In this document: positions 34,231 through 46,465 of the stretch, piece after piece
Layout: every line of letters begins with the position of its first letter
Position numbering within the stretch: the stretch's first letter is position 1
Source of the DNA: Chaetoderma sp. LZ-2023a
Taxonomy: Eukaryota; Mollusca; Caudofoveata; Chaetodermatida; Chaetodermatidae
Direction: 5' to 3'
NCBI GenBank assembly: GCA_034401795.1
Contig: CM067359.1
Location: 140,728,454 to 140,792,453 of the forward strand
DNA: 64,000 nucleotides
Notes under the pieces: model-generated
Told to the model about the DNA's origin: nothing
What the model saw: only the letters and a program-made list of their open reading frames with translations
The model's database searches: none
Program-made: the position numbers and the translations under genes

Positions 34231-37090
34231 ATTTGGATAATAAATAAATGTTTAATTGCTACATCTCAGAAAGGGATTGCGCACTCTGCTAAGGGTAATC
34301 GGATGAAAGCACTCCTTTAAACTATTCTTCCATTTGGTTGATGCATGGCCATGTGCATTCCTACGAGTGCATGATGACGGACCGCGTCATAGCATTCAAA
34401 AATACAGCTTCCAAGCTAAGCGACGATGTACACATTGATAGACGCGCATAGCTATAAAGTTGACAGCAAGAATTCCATTATCCAGTGCTATTTGTATTTC
34501 CTGAGAGAGACCTGTCCTAAAAGCTGATAAACAAACGCCATGGCCTATGGCAGATTATTATTATTACACTTCTGATCTATGACAACGATATATTTTCATT
34601 AGATCATAAGATTTTGTGACATAATGCATACATGCGTCGCCTTTCCATTATTGCATGGCCAGATCACTAGGATGTCTACAAAGGTTGAAATTGATATCTT
34701 TTTATTCTAATCTTGGATCACAGAATAGAGAGGAAGTTGTGGCTTATATGACATTGTAGCTAGTTGAGCGAAATATGTGAAGAGTTGAGCTCGCAAACTT
34801 TATGTCGGCGGCCGTTCTACTAGGGTTGTTCACCCCTAGGAGAGGTCGGTAACATATGGGTGAAACGTCCATGTTTCTTGGGGTATGAATAACGAGTGGC
34901 GTGTCAGAAACTGATCATGTCACGAGCTATAGCAGTAAAGAGCAGTCATAGTATCGTGTGTATAGTGTATAGCTATGGCAATCCTCAGCATCGTTGGCTT
35001 CGGCAGTGCCAAGATTGTAGCAGTGAAAGTTGTTGCGACGGCCGTGGTATATAACGAAATTCATCACACCTCCAGAGCACCAGTCCTTGAGAACGGTAAT
35101 CGTAGTTATGCGCATAGCCTTAGTGGCAGACAGTCGCAATGCGAAAACGCTGTCCGCGTGGGTAAGTCAACTTCGAACTCTAACTGTACATCCAGGGTTG
35201 GAATGCTTGTGAGATAGTGCTATCAGCCAGCTGTCACCACAGAATTCAAAATGCTATTAGCGACTACCAAGCAGCAAGGATGAAGCGTCGGCTATAATAG
35301 CTTTTGGGAGGATCCAGGAATTCCGTGCGCAGTGATAGCTAAGTTGAAGTGTATGCATATTTGGCACAGTACAGCGCCCGTGACTGCATGAACACCTTCT
35401 CAATTGCGAGTGCTGAGTTAGTGCGCGACGAATGCTGATAATCAGTTGCAATTAATGAGTGTCGAATCCGTTACAGTAGAGTGTCAAGCCTCCATGCCTG
35501 CCACAATATATTGAAATCGCCGATCAGCGGTGCGGTTATTAATGAAAATATACAACGAACTCACATGGAATTGCGAGCTGCTGGCAGCGAACACCGAAAT
35601 AGCATTCGGCTATGGCATATGGACGTATAAAACATATTATTGTATCACAACAATCCTGGTAACAGCCACACTGGGGCACCACATGGTGCCCAAATAAAGA
35701 GCCACTGGCAGTTATATATGGCCTTGAAACGTGGATTCATTATAGATATTATCCATAAAGCAAGGCTTCATACGCTGATAACAGTGCCGAAGCCAACATG
35801 AGACGAGGTTTAATTCAGAAGTGAGTCACGTTTGAAGTGGCTGGCATAGACAACGTGGAACCGCCGCCTTACTATAAACGCCGTCACTCACATCCCTCCG
35901 ACATCCGTGTACTATTTATGAGATTTCGAAATAGTTCTAAAGTGATACTGAATACACTAAAAAATTTCCTTTCAGGGAGCTATTGTCGCTACCAGACCTC
36001 GCCAAAGTGAGTGTTCCATGAGATTAGTTCACTCGTGTGACAGAATAGCACCATAGCAAACCACCAAACTAAGCACTGAAACATAGTGACGCTGCGACCC
36101 ACTAGAGTCATTAACTGTGTCGGCAACGCTATTACTGTTTCCACCCTGCCGGGAAAGTAACACCTCTTCGGGAGAAATCCAGTAATTTGAGCTCGTTGCT
36201 CCAATGCCTGCTTACCCGAGCCTGCTTCCAAATTCACACTAGACACAATAGACAAGTCGCAGCAGATACGCAGCTGCGACATCCTTGGTGCTATTGTCTG
36301 AAGTAGAGGCATACTTCAATCACAGAGAGTCCGAGCTGCAGACCCACCGGTGGACATGCCAGGCATGAATCCCGAGGATATAGTCAAGTCGCTAGGTTAG
36401 GCTTCTCCGCCCAGACATGGTTGATTATACTATGATCATCGGAAGTACCCTGTTTGACGGGTAGAAGCACCCGGTCAGTTAATCTAATACGATTGCGCGT
36501 TTGAGCAGTATTAGTTACAGCCACTTAGTGTAGTTCAGAGTAAGTTAGATATAGCGGAAAGGGTGAGTGCAACCTCAACCCTTACCATTAAAGTGCAGGA
36601 CAGAGCATCAACTAAATAGATGAGCGTAATAGTATTGTGAGCTTACTAAACAATACAGCACGGGGCGTGATTGAACCAAAGTGGGAATAATCCGGTAATC
36701 TAAAACATGACAGAAAATATGCCTTCATTAGGACTGTCAGAATAAAACCGGAGACCAAATACACATCGTTCCAGTTTGCAATGAGTTTGGCTGACAAGCG
36801 TGTATAAAGTAACCTGTGATTAAGAACGACATAATTAGTATGCGTATTTGGAAGAGGGTGCCCAAATTAATCGACGGTATAGAAACGACAGTATAATAGG
36901 GAGAAGCGAAAGCAGCTGGGAGGCATAATAGGGCGATGTAGGGATACTTTTCAGATCGAAAATAGATTAGTGAAGCAAACTGAAGAAATGAGCGATGGGG
37001 AAGAATGACCAGAACAGTAAAAAATCTCTAGGTACCTTGACCCGTAAATTGATGCTCGAACCCACATATATGTACCATACACCATCGCCA
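34231..37090. other. No recognised gene
   Basis: About 2.9 kb with only short ORFs (61-107 codons) and no recognisable domain. It contains few of the elements common elsewhere in the window. An LTR or other unnamed repeat cannot be excluded, but I found no terminal direct repeat or polymerase motif. Confidence 0.4.
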
Positions 37091-37103
37091 GTCCACACAT
37101 ACG

Positions 37104-37888
37104 TTTCAATTGCATGAATTTCATAGATTAGCTATGCTATTTAAAATTATTAACGGGATGATCTGTGAGGTTCTGGTCAACCATCTTCCCACACTATCCC
37201 AAGCACGAAATTTCCGTCATTCAAATTTACTCACTCCGTTCCGCTGCCGTACTGAGTTCTTCCATGGATCCTTTTTCCCAGCAACCGTCCGCGCCTGGAA
37301 TATGCTTCCTGTGCCGGTGAGAGATTCTGTCACTCTTCTAGAATTTAAAAGCAAACTCAAGGCTATGTCATCCATACGACAACCCCATGAGTGGTATTAC
37401 GTAGGCCCGAGGTTTGCCAACATAATGCGATGCAGGCTCCGAAACGGTTGTAGTTCTTTAAACCGACATCTATTTGACAACTTTCTGTCGGAATCTGCCA
37501 GTTGTTCTTGCGGGCACAATGATGAATCTACAAACCACTACCTCTTACATTGTGCCCTCTTTAACGAACAAAGAGTAGTTTTCCAAAATCAACTTGCCTT
37601 GAACGATATTTCTCTTGCTAATCTTATGGTCAACCAGCTTCTATACACTGCCAACTTGGAAATGAACAAACTGATCTGTAATACGGTATGTCAATACATA
37701 ATTAACACCAACCGCTTTCAGTAGCTTCCCGTTCGCGAACTTATAGTTTAAGGGGTAAATGGACAGTAACCCACCGCGTACAGTTCGGGCCGAAGGCAGC
37801 ACCTAGAGCTCACCTCTGCTATTCTTCCATTTGATCTTATTCCTCGCTATCTCTATCTCTCACCCTCTCTCCCCTCCTCCCCCTCACC

Positions 37889-37922
<34 letters not shown>

Positions 37923-38125
37923 CGGTCTTTCTTTCTACTCTCCCCTACCTCACACTCAACATCCACACACTTATGCAGCCTAATAGACTACAATTAATTA
38001 AACTATTTTGATTATCCGCCATTTTTTTTGTAAAAAAGTTTTGTATAATCTGTATGTGGTTATGGGAGACACCGGCATAAGACGCTAAGTCTTATCGTGC
38101 TTCCATCTGAACAAAAAATAAATCA
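37104..38125 (+). mobile_element. 5'-truncated LINE (C-terminal ORF2 and 3' UTR)
   Basis: An open frame at 37,110-37,724 (204 codons) has MLFKIINGM, FFPATVRAWNMLP and a C-terminal Cys/His motif (CSCGHNDESTNHYLLHC). This is the post-RT region of CR1/Jockey-like LINEs. The RT core is absent, so the copy is 5' truncated. The frame has no stop or shift, suggesting a fairly young insertion. The 3' UTR includes a (CT)n tract at 37,890-37,920 and runs to ATAAATCACG near 38,125. Confidence 0.8.
37110..37724 (+). pseudogene. LINE ORF2 C-terminal fragment
   Basis: 204 residues from the end of a non-LTR retrotransposon ORF2, downstream of the reverse transcriptase palm. The region includes the conserved VRAWNMLP-type segment and a CXC-H-C zinc-knuckle-like motif thought to bind nucleic acid. 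It has no start context of its own, and the ATG is merely the first in the truncated frame. Confidence 0.8.
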
Positions 38126-38384
38126 CGTTTAAACCAAGTTTCAATGGCATCTCCTCATTCCGATTTGGGGTGGAAAGCGAATAACCTGTCATCCGTCCTT
38201 TGAGCAGCAATCTACTTGTGAGGCGACGGAGACGACTAGACTGACTGACCAATGAACCATCACCCTATCAACATGGGCAATGACTCGATGGATGATTATC
38301 CGGATATCCTCGAAATGAATGGCAGTAATAGGCACATCAGCAGCTATGCCAGTGTCGTTTGAGCCTCGCATATTTGATTAAATA

Positions 38385-38585
38385 TGGTTTGGTTTAAACA
38401 GAATTTTATTTTGTTCAATGGGAGCACAGTAATACATAAGTCTTATACACGTGTCTCCCATACATACAAATACAATACATTAATAAATACATCAAGATGG
38501 GGTATAATAAAACATAATTAAATAGTGACGTATGTATAACTAGTTAAATGATAATTTATATCAACCACTGATTACAATTGTCTAG
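38385..38585 (-). mobile_element. LINE 3' UTR fragment, inverted relative to the one at 38,060
   Basis: The plus-strand sequence CATAAGTCTTATACACGTGT then CTCCCATACATAC is a diverged reverse complement of the 3' UTR at about 38,059-38,125 (TATGGGAGACACCGGCATAA, AAGTCTTAT). The minus-strand 3' end is near 38,389. Only UTR remains. Confidence 0.6.
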
Positions 38586-38660
38586 GTAGTTCGCACGCTT
38601 ACGTATGTGTACGTGAATATGTGCGTGTGTGCGTACGTATTGGCGTGCGTGTTTGCATAA

Positions 38661-38666
<6 letters not shown>

Positions 38667-38745
<79 letters not shown>

Positions 38746-38890
38746 GAGCGAGAGAGAGAGAGAGAGTCGGAGAGAGAGCGAGAGAGAGGGGTAGGGGGGA
38801 GAGCGGGAGAGAGAGAAGGAGAGAGCGGGGGAGAGAGAGAGGGGGGAGGGAGGGAGGGAAGTAGAGAGCGAGAGAGAGAGGGAGAGAGAG
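38667..38890. repeat. (GA)n microsatellite
   Basis: GA dinucleotides with GC and GGG interruptions. The long ORFs here (poly Arg-Glu on plus; poly Leu-Ser on minus) are repeat products. Confidence 0.95.
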
Positions 38891-39045
38891 CGAGGTTGGG
38901 ATGGAGTGTGTATGTGTGTGGGGTGGAGGAGAGTTAGGGAAAGAGAGACAAAAAGATAGGAGAGGAGAATATGAGATATGGTTATAATTAGATATGGTTT
39001 ATATGCTAAATCAAATCTTACTGTCAGCCCCATTTAAAATCAGAA

Positions 39046-39344
39046 TAATGGACCTTTGCAGTTTATCCCTCAATCATATGACATCATAATCAGCTGCGTG
39101 ATGTGTAGGATGACGTCATGAACGGCGTAGGTAAGTTCGTCACGAACGCTTAATTGATGACGCGTTGTTGTACGAATTGTATGTCTTTACTATTAGGCAG
39201 CAACAGCACCCTGTCAAATTAATTTCAAAATATTCAACAACACACTGTATAATTTTCTGGATCGATCGATCCCAACATGAGCGAGGTGTGGGTGGAGCCT
39301 AGCTAGAGATGGGCGGGACATAATTAAAATAGATTCCTCCATTA
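39046..39344 (-). mobile_element. MITE-like element, internally deleted
   Basis: Starts AATGGACCTTTGCAGTTTAT, with ATGACATCATAATC and GGATGACGTCATGAACG. The core hairpin is reduced to AGGCAGCAACAGCACCCTGT. It continues GATCGATCGATCCCAACATG and GGTGTGGGTGGAGCC, and ends TCCTCCATT. Confidence 0.82.
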
Positions 39345-39418
39345 GCCTCGTTTAGTAAATAGATGATCTTGCACGCATATCACTATATAATATCACTATT
39401 ATAAATATAGTTGAAAAT

Positions 39419-39431
39419 GATCACTTTGCAC
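39419..39431 (+). repeat. Target-site duplication, left copy
   Basis: GATCACTTTGCAC immediately precedes the truncated LINE. The identical 13 bases follow it at 41,117-41,129. Confidence 0.85.
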
Positions 39432-41116
39432 TGGGATCCAAGCAGCCCTCTATGCAGATGACCTCGTACTCTGGTGCACCGAGGAGTACACAACGACTGC
39501 CACATACAGAATGCAGCTCGCCTTGGATAGAATTACAGCTTGGACCAATCGCTGGTGTATTACCATCAACAAAGAAAAATCATCAGCCATGCTATTCTCA
39601 CTGTCCACCAAAACCAAGGTTGGCAATCTGACACTGGGCTGTACTCCACTCGAGTACGAGGACCAGCAGACATACCTGGCAGTCACCTATGACAGAAGAT
39701 TAACATGGAAGGAGCACATCCAGAACGCAGAGGCAAAGGCCAGAAGAAAGCTAAACATCATGAGGAAGCTGGCAGGAACAAAGTGGGGTGCCAATGAAAG
39801 GATCCTCAAGACGATCTACCTAGGTGCCATACGACCACACCTTGAGTATGGATCCAGCTCATGGATGACAGCAGCTAAATCTCATCAACAGAACCTCGAC
39901 AGAGTACAAAACCAGGCACTGTGCATCATCACTGGTGGAATGAGATCAACACCAATAGAAAAAATGGAGGGACAGCATGCATCCCCCCACTTAGTAAAGG
40001 AAGGGAATGCAAAGCACTGATCCGCGCTGCAAAGTTCAAATCATTCAACAACCACCCGATGAAGATCAGGCAAGCACAGCTGCCATCAGGAAGACTTAAA
40101 AGATCAAGTTTTGTGAAAGAGACAAAAGCACTTCAAAGGAAACACCAAGAAATGTTGCCAGCACAAATAGAAGACCCAAACCACACCCTTGATCCTCCAC
40201 CCTGGGAAAACAAACTAGAGAACATAGCTATTCGCACGACAGTACCTCATCTCACAACCAAAGATGAACACAGTGATGTGAGCAAGAAGGCCCTGACCCT
40301 AGCCATGCTGGAAGAAATGTACCCTCAGGAGACATGGATAAGGATCTACACAGATGGATCAGCCAAAGATGCAATTAGGAGCGGAGGTGCCGGACTGCAC
40401 ATACAGTATCCAAAACGGACAAAATGAGTCAGCTGCCATACCGACAGGCAAACACTGCACAAACTACAGAGCTGATGTCGAAGCACTGGTCCATGCAGCT
40501 AATACCATCAGCAGAACAGCAGACCTTATTGCACAGATTGTCTTTTTATCTGATGCCCGCTCCGTCCTTGAGGCTATCACCAGAGATAAGCTGCCACAAC
40601 TTGAAGAAGCATTACAAACCATCAAATGCTTTCGGATTGCATTGCAGTGGATCCCCTCACACTGTGGAGTCCAAGGAAATGAGGAAGCAGGCAAGATGGC
40701 AGAGGTGGGTGCAGAAGAAAATCAGACAGAAAACATGGTTACACATACAGAGATGAAGACTATCATCAAGTCACTTTATAGAACACCTCAATCAGAAGAT
40801 GCCTACCATCATCTCTCGAGGCCAGAGCAAGTGACCATTTTTCATCTCAGATCTGGACATAACAGGCTGAACCAACACATGTACAGGCGGTTCCACCTTA
40901 CGACATCGCCGGCTTGTCCTTGTGGAGAAGCAGAACAGACCACAGAGTACATACTTCAATGTTGCATTACGTATCAGCTGCTGAGAGAAGAGACCTGGCC
41001 TTTGTCAACCTCTTTTCTTGAAAAGCTGTATGGGCCTGTGGAAGAACTGCAGAAAACCACAGATTTCATCTTGAGAACGGCTCTCCAAGTGTGATACCAG
41101 CGATCGAAAAGAAGAA
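39432..41116 (+). mobile_element. 5'-truncated RNase H-bearing LINE
   Basis: About 1.7 kb inserted between identical 13-base direct repeats. It starts inside the reverse transcriptase at the YADD motif (ALYADDLVLW, about 39,441) and ends in an A-rich tail (GAAAAGAAGAA). The RNase H domain after the RT points to the I-type group of non-LTR retrotransposons. The protein is broken by two frameshifts, so this is a dead-on-arrival copy. Confidence 0.9.
39433..41094 (+). pseudogene. LINE ORF2 fragment: RT end, RNase H, zinc knuckle
   Basis: Frame 1 (39,433-about 39,985) has YADDLVLW, the thumb region (YLAVTYDRRLTWKEHI) and SLSTKTKVGNL. The second frame (to about 40,412) opens the RNase H domain (IYTDGSAKDAIRSGGAG). 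The third (to 41,094) carries NYRADVEALVHA, VFLSDARSVLEAI, and QWIPSHCGVQGNEEAGKMAE, where the expected Asp of the last catalytic position reads Gly. A C-terminal CPCGEAEQTTEYILQC knuckle follows. The shift near 40,412 is a one-base gain in an A-run. RNase H would remove the RNA strand during target-primed reverse transcription; here the Gly and the frameshifts indicate loss of function. Confidence 0.9.
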
Positions 41117-41129
41117 GATCACTTTGCAC
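41117..41129 (+). repeat. Target-site duplication, right copy
   Basis: GATCACTTTGCAC, identical to 39,419-39,431, directly after the A-rich tail. Confidence 0.85.
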
Positions 41130-41644
41130 GAGATTTATCCAGGTGATAATTTTCGACGAGGTGATATTAAATCGAACTAAGTTTAAGATTATATTTATCA
41201 TATAAACTGAGATTTTGACATATTTCCAATAACGTTGATCCCTTGACACCCTGTTTAGAGCTTCCATTAGCCGACGACAGGGCAGCTAATCACACACTGG
41301 CCACTACCAAAAATTGAAAGTCTTACATTTGAACTATGAGAAGAATTTGCAATATTCAAAGTTTATTTATTTACATAACTAACACTGTGCATTGACAAAA
41401 ATATCTTATATGCTATGTCACAAGTGGCATTGTTACATCATGGCGATTGGTCAATATACAATTACTGTCCCACGCTAACAATCATATGGCATCAACAACA
41501 TCCCCCAATGACAAGCTATACAGGGATATAGCATGCCAACGCATATGGTTCAACTAGTGAAAAGACCAAAGACCATATATATTAGATTCCTTCTATACAG
41601 AACTGAGCTCCAGCATTACAATTCCATCCAGATGGCAAATGTTC

Positions 41645-42264
41645 GTGTGTGGAGAATTCAACACCCAGCTGGGTAAACTCGGCAATGCGGACAAAAATTC
41701 AGGACTTGGTTTATGCATGGGGGTCATACAGAGAAGACAAGCGCAACAACAATTGAGATGCACTGGTGACATTCCTTAGTTCCAATGTCCTATTTGCCAC
41801 ATACACAGCTTCCAACCACCCATGCCGTTACCGGACAACATGGACAGGTCACATTGCTGATCATCAATCGCAAGGCCCCAATATGCTCCAAGGCTACCAC
41901 AGCAGTCTTCAACCAAATAGATTTCATACTATGTAAAACAGAAGCACAAATCCTACTTCGGGATACTCGTTCATATGGCGATGCAGGCCTCAATTCTGAC
42001 TATAAGCCAGTCGTTACACGCCTTCAGCCGAACCATCTCTATCTAATTTATAAACGTTATACCAGGCAGGAGGGTAGAGTCGCCTACAACCTACCCAAGC
42101 TCATCAGCGACACTGACACTCCAATGCCATACAAAAAGGCACGCGGAGAGCAAATAGCTAACAGTGACGTCAGCTCCAATCCAAACGAAGCCCTAGCTAA
42201 AATACTGAAATCCATAGAATCATCAGGTACGCACACCATTGGAGTTTTAAAAAACCCAGCGTAA
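41645..42264 (+). pseudogene. LINE endonuclease fragment
   Basis: FVCGEFNTQLGKLGNADKNS (about 41,643) corresponds to the GDFN motif with Asp changed to Glu. TTWTGH near 41,840 matches the family TWTG signature. After a frame change, FNQIDFILCK and DAGLNSDYKPVVTRL (about 41,920-42,020) match the end of the APE-like endonuclease, with the expected SDH reading SDY. The two altered catalytic-region residues and the broken frame indicate loss of activity. Confidence 0.78.
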
Positions 42265-43103
42265 TAGGTATGCTGTTGACCCTGTATTAGTAAAACTATC
42301 CGCAGAGCAGAAAGCTTTATTGGTTGCACATTTATATAAGTGGCCAAAGTGAAGACTGCACCAAACTACACAGTAACATTCTGCGTCACACCAGCGAATG
42401 CCTAAAACATCTTGCCATTCAACAAGCTGACTCACTGGCAGATGAAATCACTGTCACAGATGCCAATCACAGAATGTTTCGGGCACCCCAATCCCTGAGA
42501 ATTATTGACTACAGTCCACCACTCTGTGTACACAACTCTGAAGGAAACTTTATCGGGGCTGACCAGGGTAAAGACGACGAAATTCGAGAATGGTTCAAGG
42601 AACAGTTCACTGACCACGAAGATGAACCATTGAACCCGTTCTCATGAAACCGCATACCATTACTAACAGCATGTAAAATAGCATAGGTTGGGACGACACT
42701 CAAAGTGCTGAAAAATGTACGTGCAACCGGTTCTGATGACATGAGCAATGAACTATTCAAATACGCATGTGACATTACATCAAAGCCGATCATACACCTG
42801 ATTAACTCAGCTTTTATGCACCAGCTTCCCTTGCAATAGGCCAAGGCACCCGTGTCGCGCTACCAAAGCCCAAGAAGCCACATGCCACCCCCACCACCCC
42901 AGGTATTGCGGCCCATTGTGCTCCTCAACAGCATACGGAAAACCCTATCCAATGTTACTCTATGCTGCATCCGCGCCAAGATTGCTAACTTCATCCTATC
43001 ATGTCAAAGTGGCTTTAAACGTTGACGCAGCTGAGCATACATTGTATGCGCTCATCGCAAGCTTGTGTCAGTAGCCATGTCCAAACACTAGGATTTCCTC
43101 AAA

Positions 43104-44237
43104 ATGGTGGGAATTGACATGTCACGAGCCTTCCACAAAATTAAACGCTCAAAGATCCTAGATGTACTACACCGGGCCAGTTGCAATGAAGATGAGCTAG
43201 GACTAGTGAGACTACTAGTTGCAGACACCAAGCTGAGCGTACGAGTCAAGGTAGTGAAGTATGTAGAGTTTGAGACATCAATCGGCTCCACACAGGGAGA
43301 TGGTCTATCCCCTGTGCTGTTCCCATGTTATCTTGCTGCTGCATTGAAATCCGTGCAGGAAAATTGCAGAGGATCAGCCCCCCCCCACCAGTGTCCGTAC
43401 TGGGTATGCCGCTAGAGATGGAATATGCGGACGACATAGACTGCATAGACGAGGAAAAGAAAGCCATTGAGAAACTTCTCCCAATAGCTGCAAGAAAACT
43501 GAAAATTGAGAATCTCTTTATGAATGAATAAAAAACAGTGTCCACCAACATATACCTATCTACAAAGCATGAAACTAAAGAAAATAACGATCCACCTCGT
43601 GGGGGGGGAACCATGGAGGAAAAGTACAATCATGTGCTCACTGCTTTGTAGTACTGCTGGCATTGTTGCAAGGTGCGTCATGGGGAAAATAGCTTTCCGC
43701 CCCTTCTGGAAGCTATGGATTCGCAGATCAAAGATGCTCTTCACAAAAAGACTATGTTTATACAACGAAACCTGCATATCCTTCATGCTGCATAGCTGTA
43801 ACAGCTGGGCAGCTCCAAAGGCAGCGCTAGACAAACTTGATGCCTGCCACCGCAAACACCTACACACCATCACTGGACATCGGTGGCCAGACAGAATAAT
43901 TTCCAAAGATGCACTATACAAGATGTGTAATACATCGCCGCTGTACGTCAAGGTCGCCCAGCAAGGAAGGTCAATGTTTGACCATGCACTAAGGATGTCA
44001 GAAGGCACACCTGCACAGAGAGCATGGGAATTCGGCTTACTCTGAGCCAGCAAATATAGAGCCAGCAGGGGACGTCATTGCATAAATCTGTTAACCGTGC
44101 TGCGAGATGACTTCTAAAAAACAGAACTCGGTTCACTGACTTCACTCAAATCAAGAATGGACCTGAGGAAGCTAAAGATTTTAGCTGAGGACAAGACACA
44201 TTGGTCTAAAGCGAAGAAGGACAAATTGCAGATGTAG
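43104..44237 (+). pseudogene. LINE reverse transcriptase fragment
   Basis: VGIDMSRAFHKIKRSKILDV corresponds to the D-x-x-x-A-F-D region, with the final Asp reading His. IGSTQGDGLSPVLFPCYLA is the QGD/SP motif and EYADDIDCID (about 43,420) the catalytic YADD. The post-RT region reads SCNSWAAPKAALDKLDACHR then KHLHTITGHRWPDRI. It ends DLRKLKILAEDKTHWSKAKK with a stop at 44,237. Frames change near 43,385 and 43,540. Confidence 0.82.
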
Positions 44238-44239
44238 GG

Positions 44240-45418
44240 TGTTTCTACAACTAAAGCCGCAGAATACAGTAATCATACATACGGGGATACAGACAACCCG
44301 GCTTCATGGGGGAAATCAGTTTCATCCAGATGTGCAGTCTTCAACTGTAGTCAAATGTGAATGCAAGAAAAACAACTAATGAAAATACTTCCTTTCATTA
44401 TTAACTGGTTCATATGGTTAATATGCAATGATCTATAAGCATTTGTTTATATGATAAATATCATGTTGAATACGCTGAGGCTCATGCAATATGATATTTC
44501 TTAAACGATGTTGGTAATTTTGATATTAAGTAGGAACTCCCTTAAAATCCTCTATGTCTCAGATTACACCACAACCGGTTATGATATATGATTTCTTGCA
44601 TCAATCATTATCACACACAATCGTAACATCGACTGATTTGTCGCATCTGTTGCAGCGTCTTGCTGAATATCATTTCACGGGAATGAGCTAATACGTTGCA
44701 AAAATCAAATAACGTGCAGCATAAAATACATCAATTATTCCTGTCTGTAATCGCCGTGATATCTGAATCCGGACATCCAACAGCGTGTGAATGCGTTCGA
44801 GCGTGCGTGTGTGCGTGCGAGCGTGTGGGCGTACGTGCGTCATTTTTATTCTACACATGCGGATATTTAGGCCTACCTCATCTAAAACCTAATGAATGTG
44901 TATAAATTGCAGAGACAAGACTATGGTATATGCTCACTATAGTAATTCTTCAGTAAGTTATGCATGCCACTCAGCGGGACAGAATCAACCCGGGAGGGCT
45001 CCAAAATCACTTCAAAATGCCTATTATAGCCGCCATCGCGAATTCAAAATGGTTATGCATAGTGTCTCTTTTCTGAATATGTGTTAGGTTCAAGTGATAT
45101 GGTGATCTATAAGGTCCACGTATGGATTTTTCTAGAGATGAGCAAACGACTAAGATATGACCTGTTTTCACATGTAAGAGTGCTAGCTAAATGTGATAAA
45201 GTTGATGATTGGCCCAGCGTACCCACACACCAGTAAGTGCCATGAAAATGAGGCACTGGCAAGTTTTCGTTTATTAATCTGAGGGTAACATTTACGCGTG
45301 TACCAAGTCACTCCTAAACCACTGAACAGCAATTTTTGCTACGGACCAGCCATTGTTATGACATAAATGTGATATATTTGATTTTTAAAGACAATTTACA
45401 CCCGCCCCTCGCTCATAA
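44240..45418. other. No recognised gene
   Basis: AT-rich. A GTGCGTGCGAGC-rich patch lies at 44,790-44,840. No coding domain seen. Confidence 0.4.
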
Positions 45419-45419
45419 A

Positions 45420-45628
45420 GCGTATGGCCATTGGAGAACCACGGCTTTGTTCGGGAATTCTGGGAATAGATTGCTACTTAGCTTTCTATTCAATCTTGAA
45501 AAGTTCAAACTTTAGGCAAACATCAATTTCCCCAAAGTTAGAACTTTTCAAGATTGAATAGAAAGCTAAGTAGCAATCTATTCCCAGAATTGCTGAACAA
45601 AGCCGCGGTTCTCTCATGGCCATATAGC
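45420..45628. mobile_element. Foldback (long inverted repeat) element, about 210 bp
   Basis: The two halves are reverse complements: GGAGAACCACGGCTTTGTTC / GAACAAAGCCGCGGTTCTCT at the outside, and TTGCTACTTAGCTTTCTATT / AATAGAAAGCTAAGTAGCAA further in. They meet near 45,522 around TAGGCAAACATC. Arms are about 95 bases with few mismatches. No ORF. It looks like a foldback MITE of a family distinct from the TGACGTCA-bearing one. Confidence 0.85.
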
Positions 45629-46084
45629 ATAGCACAGATCACCGTGGCGGGGCTAAACAAACACACCGCTTGATGACATTACTGTTCCTTAAGCAGCAAG
45701 CTCTTATTTACATCGATCGAGTCCAGACGTTCGCAGTATCTGTAATGTGCAGTGTACACTGTACAAACCCCGGCCTTGATCTGAAGTGTCTTATTACTCT
45801 TCATTCATCATATGACGTCACGTCTAAATTAGACGTTTGCTCGAACAAAGACATTAACAAGCACTCCTAATGATATCGATGGTGCTAGATTGCTAGAGAA
45901 CGTTTTGGAAAGGTTGGGACATCATTGTAGTAGCAAATCAAATAGTCCAGCGTCACATTATACACGGAATTGCAGAAAGCAATGGAATTGGATGAGCTAA
46001 GGAGTAAGAATAGTGGCTATAGGACTCTCTAATAGCATATGCTATCAAGCATGTGAAGCGATAGACACATATATAGATAGAGGG

Positions 46085-46465
46085 ATGTACAGCTCATTGG
46101 GTCAGGCGGTCGGTCGGTTGGTCGATCGGATGGTCGATTGGTTGGTTGTTCGTTCATTCAATCAAGTGGTAGGCCAGTCGGTCAGACGGTCTGCATGTCG
46201 GTCTGTTAGTCTGTCGATCAGTCGGTAGGTCTGTCGGTTGGTCATTCGTTCGTTCATTTGTTCGTTCCTTCGTTCATCCATTCTTACATTCGTTGGGTAC
46301 ATCGGTCAGATGGTCGATCGGGCGATTGGTCGGTTGGTCTTTTGGTCAGTCTGTCGGTCGGTCGTGCAGCTGGTCAATCATCTGGTCAGTCAATTGGTAT
46401 ATAAGCAGGAAGGTAGGTAGGTATGTAGATAGGGAGGAAGGTATGTATGTAGGTAGGTACGCACG
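46085..46465. repeat. GGTCGGTT / GTCNGTTC and GTAGGTAG satellite
   Basis: Degenerate tetranucleotide array (GGTC, GGTT, TCGT, TTCG) from about 46,100 to 46,395, then GTAGGTAGGTATGTA to about 46,465. The associated 60-80-codon ORFs (VGRLVGWSFGQSVG) are repeat-derived. It resembles the reverse complement of the array at 5,821-6,130 in type. Confidence 0.9.

Larger units (their letters stand above)
41520..44237 (+). mobile_element. Decayed LINE with endonuclease and reverse transcriptase
   Basis: Protein fragments in changing frames run collinearly: endonuclease (41,520-42,010), linker (42,010-42,650), RT (43,090-43,540) and post-RT region (43,720-44,237). Multiple stops, shifts and small deletions show it is old. 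The endonuclease N-terminus is missing. No RNase H is seen. The clade is unresolved. Confidence 0.82.

Noticed and set aside
34231..37090. Possible LTR element (TGGTGCC and short repeats near 35,680)
   Set aside because: No matching direct terminal repeats, primer site or gag/pol motif could be found.
38599..39033. Leu/Ser-rich and Arg/Glu-rich ORFs
   Set aside because: Products of the (GA)n microsatellite.
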